A stretch of 64,000 nucleotides of DNA, from positions 62,001-126,000 of the forward strand of contig MOWL01000070.1 of the NCBI GenBank assembly GCA_002110485.1, written 5' to 3'. The translations under genes were made by a program, and so were the position numbers. This DNA is from Emergomyces orientalis (taxonomy: Eukaryota > Ascomycota > Eurotiomycetes > Onygenales > Ajellomycetaceae). Below the pieces are notes generated by a model. It was given only the letters and a program-made list of their open reading frames with translations, made no database searches and was not told where the DNA came from. Position 1 is the first letter of the stretch, and each line of letters opens with the position of its first letter. Below are positions 56,149-64,000 of the stretch, piece by piece.

Positions 56149-56752
56149 TGTGACAGGGGTGATCGGCCTCCCAGGATCCTTGGTTGCGGCCTACCCTGGC
56201 AGTCGGTCTCGCTATCCCTATATATATAGCCTGTCGCAAGCAGAGGCGGTCTTACGTTCATAGAAGGTTGTGTAGCAGAGTAGCACGCAGGTTTGCTACT
56301 GTGTCAAGTTACCTGCTTTTCGTTTTCTCCTTCTCGGACAGGGGGAGAATTTCACTCAGAAGAAGGTTGACGCGACGCCTCCACGCAACTCGTATTCAAA
56401 AACGAACCTTACGGGGGGCTCAAAACTTGTTCGCCCGCTACGGACAGCCAAAAGGATCAAAGGACGGCTCGTTTTGGCTTCCTTCGTCAACGCTCCAGCG
56501 AGGATTTTATTTATCAGACAGCTCTTGGGAATATTTTCTATGTCACGCCTCTTCCCATCATTTAGGCGCGCTGCCGAACCTGCGTCTTGAGGAAGTTCTG
56601 CCGTGAAGTTATTGCCCCCGCCTTGTTCCTTCGGCCGTCTTCTTAGTTGATGAACGCCCACGAATAAAGTGCAGGGAATGTAAGCCCATGTAACCTTTAT
56701 CTTCAACATCAATTCCTTGCAGCTGGGATTTTCCCTTTAGTCTATCCCTACA
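56149..56752 (+). mobile_element. Possible solo LTR of a retrotransposon
   Basis: A block of about 604 bp begins TGTGACAGGGG and ends CTATCCCTACA, giving a TG...CA frame with imperfect inverted ends (TGT..AGGG / CCCTACA). About 70 bp in there is a TATATATATAG TATA-like box, and an AATAAA signal near 56661 lies about 90 bp before the end, the order expected of an LTR. It is more GC-rich than its surroundings. No matching second copy, primer-binding site or pol gene is in the window, and I see no clean 5-bp target duplication, so the ends are uncertain. The call is inference. Confidence 0.35.
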
Positions 56753-59700
56753 CTTCTCAAGTGACATCTCTGCCTCTCCCGTCTACATACCGCCTCGCCT
56801 GGCAACACCATTCTGGGGTAGGATGCTCGAAAGTGGCTCGGACGTGCGGACCTCGCCGCAACCATCCATGTGGGAATTGGGGGCCAATTTCTTGCAGCAG
56901 CTTGGAAAAGTGGACCGGGCTGCAACGGGAATCCATATGATATCGCCCCCTGCGCTTGAGTGTCATTGTGTTCTCACATTCGTGGCGCGGAAACTGTGAG
57001 AGTGGTGGACGGCCAATATCACGCTTCAGGACGCCCAGTACCCTTCGCACGGTTTCTGCATTGTCACCGCTTTAAACGGCATTCAAAACCCTTCTGGTAC
57101 ATCGAGGAATGTTTCAGACCCTGCGCCCAGCCATCGTCGTACAAGAATGCTCATGCAATGGGTACCTCTGCTTCAATAGCATCCCAACTATTTGGTATCT
57201 ACCATCTTGGGACAAAAGTATGCTAGAGAACAATGCACTTCTGTGTTCATCCACGCATCATTGCCGTCACGCACAGTGCTTGATAGCTGGCAGAATTATT
57301 CTGCAGTCATCTGCATCCGCCTTTCTTTGGCTCTTTGGCTCTCAGGGACACATACGAAGTACGTGGGTCGGTTTCGATTGGATAACAAATCTAGTTCGCA
57401 CCTCTATAGAGTAGATAATACCAACGGAATAGACATTCCATGGAGAAAGATGGCATGTTCCCGATATCGGACTGTTTCCTTTCCTGTAGGCTCAACGTTG
57501 CCGTACTCTTCCAGCGGATTCAGGTGAGCATACAAAAGACACTGTGACAGCATATATTATCCATAGACAGACGCATCGTCAAATAGACGAATGTCGCGCT
57601 TTAGTTATCCACCATTCAACTCTCGGGTAGTGAAGGTGGTTAATGTTATCTTGTCAAGGCTGAGAGGCAGTATTGCTGAATCGTTTGTTACATGAGAAGT
57701 TATGAATTTTCAATGCTTTGGGGTTCATTGAAACACATGCTTAATGATAAGGCTAGCTGTATTGCTTTTTCAATTTCTTCAATATCTTAGTATCTGTTGA
57801 GACAGGATCTAAGTAATGGTACCACTGCTTTACTCTGGCAATATATGAATAGCTAATTGATTTTTCAATCAAATTAGGTCTTTATGGTACTTTTTATTAT
57901 TTTCTCAAGTTCCCAATATATATAAAAACATATGAATCTCCACTTCGCTAAATCTACATTCGCGGCCCTTCAAGAGTATATATGGCACATTAGATTCATT
58001 GAGGCATCTCTCCGACCTCGTTAGCCCTAGCCCTAACTTATGGCTAGCGACTTTTCGTTGTTTGCGTCAAGGTTGCTCCAAAAGCAATCACAATAACCCA
58101 TCCCTCATCCCTCCACGGCAATCACTCAGTCATCGGATTTTATCGACAAGCCCCGTCCGCTGACAGTAAAGCTGAATTGCTCGCTTCCATTTTTAGTAAA
58201 TCTTGTTGCTCCGGAGTCCTGAAATCCTCGGACTGAAACCCTTGCCTTTTTTTTCCAGATCTAGATTGGTTAAATCGCCCATATTCTCCGGTTTCTGATT
58301 ACAATGCCTGCGGAAATCGCACCTCCCAGTGGAGTCAACTCGCGGATGTCAGGGCGTGAAACGCCCATGCAAGCATATCTGCCAAACTCTTCAGTAATTA
58401 CGGCTAGCTATGCTGCATGCCACATATAATGTGCTCCTCAATCATGCCTCCACAAAAAACATCAGAGCCCCCGCATCAACAACAAAATGTTTCATGATCT
58501 TTATGGTGTAATATGCAATGGCGTTCAAGACTTCCTTGGTCTGCACGCTTCAGACTGATTGCTCAAACAACCGTGGTTCGGTGCCTACAAGCGGCCCGGC
58601 GTCTAAAGACCTGTAACCATCTAGGTCTGAGGAAGATAGAATTCGAGGCTGTTCAATTTTCAAGTCCTCATCAATCTCGAAAAAGCCAAAAGGGCTCTTG
58701 GGAACATGCAAACAATGGGTGCTATTCGTACCCCGATCAATCGTCCCAAAGAAACTTCCCTTGGGCCTGGTACAGCTTTGCGTTTGCAGTGAGATTGAAG
58801 CGTCCATGGCTGGTGGGAATGGAGGGGATTTTTGTAGGATGGCATCGTGAATTGGAGAATATTTCTGTCAGATCTACCTGCGTGGGGTTTATTATACCGA
58901 AGAGCAGGAAGCCCCAATTGATAGGCTGATGCGAGAACACAAAGAGAGCAGATTCTCATGATGTACACATTCCTCCGCAAATGGTTTCACCAACCAGTAA
59001 ACTCCGAGACAAAGAAGGAGCAAAGCCAAGGTGCCTTTGTGGTTTTATCTTGTCACCTACACACCTAGCATATGGCGTGCAAGAAACACGAAACGGGCTG
59101 TATTGGAAAATCAGAATATGAAATATGCGGCCGACGTCAATGGCCACACCAAGCTATGGACGTGCCAGTCATGATATAGGGAGTAAGTTACAGTTTACCA
59201 GGCTATGCATGCGAGGTGATACAGACCGGGCCGAGTGCGTATTCCCAGATTTCAGTTTCGTTAAGAACAACCACTAATGGAAATATGTAGCTTATGTAGA
59301 TTGGAGTGACGCGCAAAGGGCAAGCCTCATTCTCTCCCAAATTTTTAAGCAAAATGGAATAAGAAATATTCCAGGGAAGCATTGAAAATTTATCGTTGAG
59401 GAAGAGAATCAAGAGACCGAAACTGTATGTGTTCCCACTCCCTGAGGCCTTCGGCGCCCTTTCACAAGTGGAATATGCCCGCAGTGTTACCCTTATGTAT
59501 TGTCCTAGAGACGAAATGAACCGACATATAATTTGGGTGCAGGGCTTGTCGCATTTGCCGCCGGGACATCGAATGTCTGTCCGATGCAACATTCCAATAG
59601 AAACCAAGCTTTCTTCCAACTGCTGTTTTCCCCATTCTTGTTGTAGGTACGGGTCTCCCCCGTTACGATGTTTTATGGTTTCTGAATTTAAGGCGGTATG

Positions 59701-61590
59701 CCATTATGTGAAAAACTTCATATAGCTTGTACTATCATGATAACACACGAATCAATGCCGCCATGGAAGAGAATTTGGTGCTCTCCTCAGCCGTCAAGAC
59801 ACCAAGGCACCGTGGTGTAGTTGCATCACATTTTGGCATACAAAAGCCGTCAAGGTAGATAAATGAAATGACGGGCTACCCTTGTGCGCAGTAGAAATTG
59901 TGACACGCTTGTAGTGTAACATGTTGGATATTGTGACCGCTCAACGGCAAGGGGCGGTAACAGCACACCTCCAGGCGCAGCGAGGGATGGTCATAGGGAC
60001 GTCATGCGGGTATTATTTCCATGCGATGGTGCAGTTGATGTTGATCTAGTTGCTATGCATAGAGTTGGCATATTTTAAGACAGAATCGACACGATGACGC
60101 TTCGCGGATATTGCCTAGGGAAACTCTGAAGAGTGAAAGTATGAGAGGGTACGAGACGCGGGTGGCAGGCGATTGGCTTTTGTATGTATATATATATTAT
60201 CTTGTTTTGTGCTTGAATCCGTGCGACGTAGAGCTTGGAGACTGGAGATTGTTTTAAAGTGGGATCTCACAGTGGAGTCGGATTTTTGAAGAAGGTATTT
60301 TGTTTTTTTTGTGATGGCCCCATGACGCTGTAATCACTTACATCTAGAAATCATTCCACAGGCATTTATCAAACTACGTCTCTAAAAGCTGTCGTCCGAT
60401 TACCCCAATGATACATGCGGGAACTCTCATGTCAACAAAATTGGGAATGAATTTGAATACCCTCTTCCCACTAAACTCGCATTCTCCCCGCCATCATGAT
60501 CAAACATGACAGCTCTCATTCCAGTAATCAATGTATATTCACATCATTGAAATATTCATTCTCACCCGCTCAGAATCTTCCCTCTCATCAGACAAAAGCC
60601 TTTCAAAATTCTGTTCAAAATCCACCAATTGCACACTCACTTCTTTTCACTGCTCAGTTCACTCCTGCAGTACTCCTAAAATGAAGCCAATCTATTCAGA
60701 AGGCAAAAGAAATTTAAAAGGAAAAAAGAAGAAAAAAGCTTCTTCTAACTGCTCATGCCCCTTGTATGGTTTGATGAAATTCGATTTTATCCGTAACCGA
60801 TCATACCACAATGGCAACCACGGATTATTAAAATTAACCAAAAGGTTCCAGTCGCATGATGAAAAGTGCCTCAATTAAGAAAATAGAAGGCAGCATAGGA
60901 GCAGGAGAAAAAAGAAAAAGAAGAGGCCCTCACGAGATCCATCACGATCTAATACAAGAATACAAAACGGAAAAGAAAAGAAAAGCAAAGGGCAAGAAAT
61001 CTCTCTTGTGTGTCAATCGATAAATTCAGGGGTATAAACTACATCGGTTCTAAGTTAGTTAGAAAGAAAAATAAGAAAAAAAAAGGGGGGGGAGGGGATA
61101 TGCTCAAGCCAACATGGGCCGAGCTCCTTAAAATGTTGGGGTGAGAAAGCTCAGACCAGCAGGATCTGAGGGAAAATTTGAAGGGAAAGAAGAGCCTGCA
61201 ACCTGGGGAATAAAGTATCTTGCGGACATGAAGAACAAAGATGTAGTGCTAAATCATAAAGGAGAAATTGGGGGGCCAAGGCACTGAGGGCAGCACAGCG
61301 CGGTGACGTGTTTTATTTGGTGCGGGTATGTTAGGATGCATGGAACGGAGACGCGTAAGGCAGGTGTGTATACTGCCCATTTACGATGTAGACACAATCG
61401 CGCAATGGAGCAACAACTGGAGAACCAATTTCAACCGCCTCTGAATAAACGCCAGGAACATAGAAAAGAACGAAAAATGGAAGAGAGCAGAAAAAAATTG
61501 AAAGAAAAAGGCGCAATCGTCAAGACATGAGGGAGGACCATGAGACAGGGTACAGGGCAGTTTAACCGGAAGCGATAGTAGCCGTAATGG
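56753..61590. other. Gene-poor stretch before the SH3 membrane-protein gene
   Basis: About 4.8 kb without a supportable gene. Frames at 57109-57414 (+), 57192-57527 (+), 58513-58929 (+) and 59203-59619 (-) have no recognisable domain and do not link into a longer model. The final part (60880-61100) is A/G-rich with an A-run followed by a G-run near 61075-61090, and probably includes the 3' untranslated region of the minus-strand gene. Confidence 0.45.
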
Positions 61591-63466
61591 TTAAGAATCG
61601 TCGTGAGTCTCGGCTGAGCCATCACCATCGATGGTTTTCCTCCAATGTTCAGGCAGGCAAACACACACAAGCTAGGTAAAAGGTCAGTTTTTGAAGTTTG
61701 AAAACCAATGTCACCAACGAGACGTACCGGGAATGCTTTGATTTCGCCTGATGGCGGAGGAGACGATCCTCTTCTGCCCGAGCCGTTAGAAACGCCGCTA
61801 TCGCGTTGTGGGTTGTGTCTCATTTCATAATCCTCAGCCCTTTCGGTGAGTCTAACACCAGTCGCCCAACCATCATCCCATATTCCCACGACCTTCAGCA
61901 TGTCGCCTCTGTCCAGCTCGAACTCATCACCCGCTCGAGGTTGATACGCCCAAAGAACGGCAACCTTATCATTGGGGTGGATGTCATCCTGTGAATAATA
62001 ATCTCTGAAGTACGGTAGTTGTTCAGATTGACCGCTAGCCATCCCTTCAGGTGAGGAGTATTGGCCACCACTCCCAGACTTTGGTGAAGCAGTGTCACTG
62101 TTCCCTGCCAACACAGACGCACTTGAAAGAGACCCATTCCTCTTGCCCGTAACTGGTGGGCCACGTTTAGACCTTGCTGGGCTCTCCCCGTATACGTCGG
62201 AATCGGAAGAATCGTGATACTTGGTAAGGCCAGGGGTTACTGCTGCAATTCCTCCAGCAGCACGAGGTGGAGACCCCTCATGACTGCTTCCCTGCAGTGC
62301 TGACATCCTAGCCACACGGCTGCCTGGAAGCACCTCATATGCACCATTACGGCTTCCAGGGACGTATTGCATTGGCGTCCTGGTACTTCGCTGTGGTGAT
62401 GGCTGATTCAAGGCGGGGGCCTGAGTCTGCGCGCGCCTCCTTCTCAAACATATGAAGAGCAGGGCTCCAAGAGCAGCTAACATAGCTAGTCCTGCAACAG
62501 ACCCCACTACCACCCCAGCAATTTGACCACCGGAAAGACCATTACCAGCCACAGCTGCTGGATCCGACGGTTGTGGTGAAGATGTTGGAGAAGGAAATAG
62601 TGGAGGAAGGGGCCCTACGGACGGAAGAGTGAGTCCATCGCAGCGATTTGTTACATCTGCGGCACGGCAACAGGAGTCCGTTGAGTTGGCAGTGCTTCCT
62701 TGGCAAAAACTACAGAGGCCTAATAGGTTTTGAGCAAAACCGCATTCATGTGGCTCATTTTCGTCACCAGCGATACAAGTATCTGTTAGTGCGTCCTTCG
62801 GGTTTGAACAGACTGTAAAATCAGACCTGATCTCGTTCATGTAACTTTCTCTTGGAGTCCCGCAGAGCTCGGGGTTGACAGCAATTAGTTGTTCACTAGT
62901 AGCATATTGTGCCTGTCGCAAATATATTAACGCATGTCCCTTATTTCAAATGTATTGCGGATATTGGAGACTAACACAAGACTCTGCACAGAGAGGGGGT
63001 GAGCTTCCACATGCTGATGAGCTCTGAACAATTCCATTACAAATTACGCTGAGTGTATATCGGGCATACAGCGAAGAAGTATTGCTAAGGTTGATATTGG
63101 AACAGCCAAGAACCTGCTGGTATCTAGTGTTGGAGGAAAGCGGAGGGAAATATCATTAGTAAATATATAGCTAATCTTAAGCAATTGATGGGGTTTGGGG
63201 CTAAATGTATACATACTTCATCTTGACATATTCGCCATACGCATATGAGAAAAGGCGCTCATCGAACTCTTGGGTATTGGAAACAAATGAAAGAAAAGAA
63301 CTGTTGGGTTCAGTGGGTCAGCATACATTAGACCACGACTGACGGTCTTTGTTGGGCAGACTAAAACATACAATTTGTCCACGTTTTCAGGGCTCATGGA
63401 GACGGCAGCATTGGAAAAGGCGGGACAGGCCTTCGAGCCCTTCAGGGATATGCAATTGGCCGCCAT
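61591..63466 (-). CDS. Single-pass membrane protein with Cys-rich ectodomain and cytoplasmic SH3 domain, 5 exons
   Basis: Exons are 63466-63372, 63300-63217, 63123-62976, 62912-61728 and 61671-61591; all junctions keep phase and give 530 aa. The N-terminal region (about 1-210) is Cys-rich (KYQQVLGCSN, ICNGIVQSSSACGSSPPLCA, GLCSFCQGS, SCCRAADVTNRC) and is presumably outside the cell. A Pro/Ser linker leads to a membrane helix at about 240-265 (IAGVVVGSVAGLAMLAALGA and on) with a stop-transfer RRRR. The cytoplasmic part is Ser-rich, then an SH3 domain begins near residue 422: KVAVLWAYQPRAGDEFELDR, then GDMLKVVGIWDDGWATGVRL, a basic insertion, and FPLVCVCLPEHWRKT to close. The last exon completes the SH3 fold; reading through the last intron instead gives a nonsense tail. 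The architecture recalls yeast Fus1 (single helix plus SH3), but orthology is not claimed. No classical signal peptide is visible after MAANCISLKGSKACPAF, so the helix may act as the membrane signal. Cell-surface or polarity signalling is inferred. Confidence 0.87.
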
Positions 63467-64000
63467 GACGAAAATATAGGTCTAGGGTCCAGGCGATCGT
63501 CTTCGATATTTGCAGGATTCCACGATGAATTTGCGATGTCGTTTCTCTCAAACTAAGAGAAGCAAACGGACAAGGGACGAAAATTTCGAGGTCGATTGAA
63601 ATTTACAAGGGGATCGAATCGACGAGATAACACCCTACGAGCTATCCGGACATTGTGACGCTGATGAGTCCTTCTCTCCCCTTTGCCTTGTCTGTTATCT
63701 GAAACGACGTTGTATACAGTCAAAGGGATTGTAGTTGAGCCTCCTGAAAAGTGTTGTCAAAAGAAGTGAATGCGAAACGAGTGACGCGAAAAAAAGGGGG
63801 TGGTGGTTTTAAACGGAGGCTAGAACAAGTCTGGGCGGCAACAAACAAGATAACGAGTGAATTGAATCAGAAAATAAGAGAAAAATTAAAGGATGTCGTC
63901 CACCGAAGAAGCGGGAAAAGTGAAGAAGTTGGACGATGAGGTTGAAAAGGAGGAAGAGAAGAAGTGGAGGAAGGCGGAGGGAGAGCGAACGAAGGGAAGA
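63467..64000. other. Upstream region of the SH3 gene; possible start of another gene at the edge
   Basis: This is purine-rich on the plus strand, which means a pyrimidine-rich leader for the minus-strand gene. A plus-strand frame opens with ATG at 63893 (MSSTEEAGKVKKLDDEVEKE) and runs off the window edge at 64000. It is very Lys/Glu-rich, as any purine-rich stretch would be, so it may be chance rather than the first codons of a gene. Confidence 0.3.

Noticed and set aside
61431..61590. C-terminal extension of the SH3 protein by reading through the last intron
   Set aside because: The 56-nt intron (GTACGT...CCTAG) restores FPLVCVCLPEHWRKT, a proper SH3 ending with a stop at 61591. The read-through tail is unlike any SH3 domain.
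37925..61590. CRISPR array, phage, operon or biosynthetic cluster
   Set aside because: The DNA is eukaryotic. No regular spaced repeats, polyketide or peptide synthetase motifs, or P450-type motifs were seen in any frame.

Overview
This is a nuclear window from a filamentous ascomycete. The evidence is split genes with 50-150 nt introns carrying CTAAC/CTGAC branch points, a Zn2Cys6 regulator, an IML1/FNIP pair of TORC1 regulators, pyrimidine-rich leaders and large AT-rich gene-poor stretches. Gene content and the recurring TACGGAGTA-type motifs make me favour an onygenalean fungus, possibly near Blastomyces/Emmonsia/Histoplasma. That placement is inference and no species is claimed.

Layout. 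At 1.3-4.3 kb (-) is a six-exon CSC1/OSCA-type calcium-permeable channel (875 aa). At 8.4-10.0 kb (-) is a two-exon protein resembling fungal transcription-factor effector regions but with no visible zinc cluster. At 11.2-14.3 kb (+) is four-exon MCM6 with two MluI cell-cycle boxes in its promoter. Convergent to it, at 15.2-19.4 kb (-), is a 15-exon SNF2-family ATPase with an embedded RING finger (1,120 aa). A 1.9 kb divergent promoter with GTCACGTG boxes leads to 21.3-25.0 kb (+), an intronless FNIP/Lst4-like gene. Convergent to that is 26.6-32.0 kb (-), intronless IML1 (DEPDC5). Divergent from IML1 is 33.7-36.3 kb (+), a 13-exon VCX1 vacuolar Ca2+/H+ exchanger. Convergent to VCX1 is a two-exon orphan gene (36.9-37.9 kb, -).

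From 37.9 to about 49.6 kb I find no supportable gene, only scattered short ORFs and simple repeats. At 51.4-54.5 kb (+) is a Zn2Cys6 transcription factor preceded by a roughly 1.8 kb pyrimidine-rich tract with upstream ORFs. From 54.5 to 61.6 kb lies a second gene-poor stretch with a probable solo LTR. The window closes with a five-exon single-pass membrane protein carrying a cytoplasmic SH3 domain (61.6-63.5 kb, -).

Genes that may work together: Lst4/FNIP (with Lst7) and Iml1 (in SEACIT/GATOR1) both act at the vacuole/lysosome on Rag GTPases upstream of TORC1, and they lie next to each other tail to tail. The vacuolar exchanger VCX1 shares IML1's divergent promoter. MCM6 and the SNF2/RING ATPase are both chromatin or replication factors but need not be functionally linked.

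All exon structures were assembled by hand from splice motifs and reading-frame continuity. In every multi-exon model the exon lengths sum to an exact multiple of three. No transcript evidence or database search was available.
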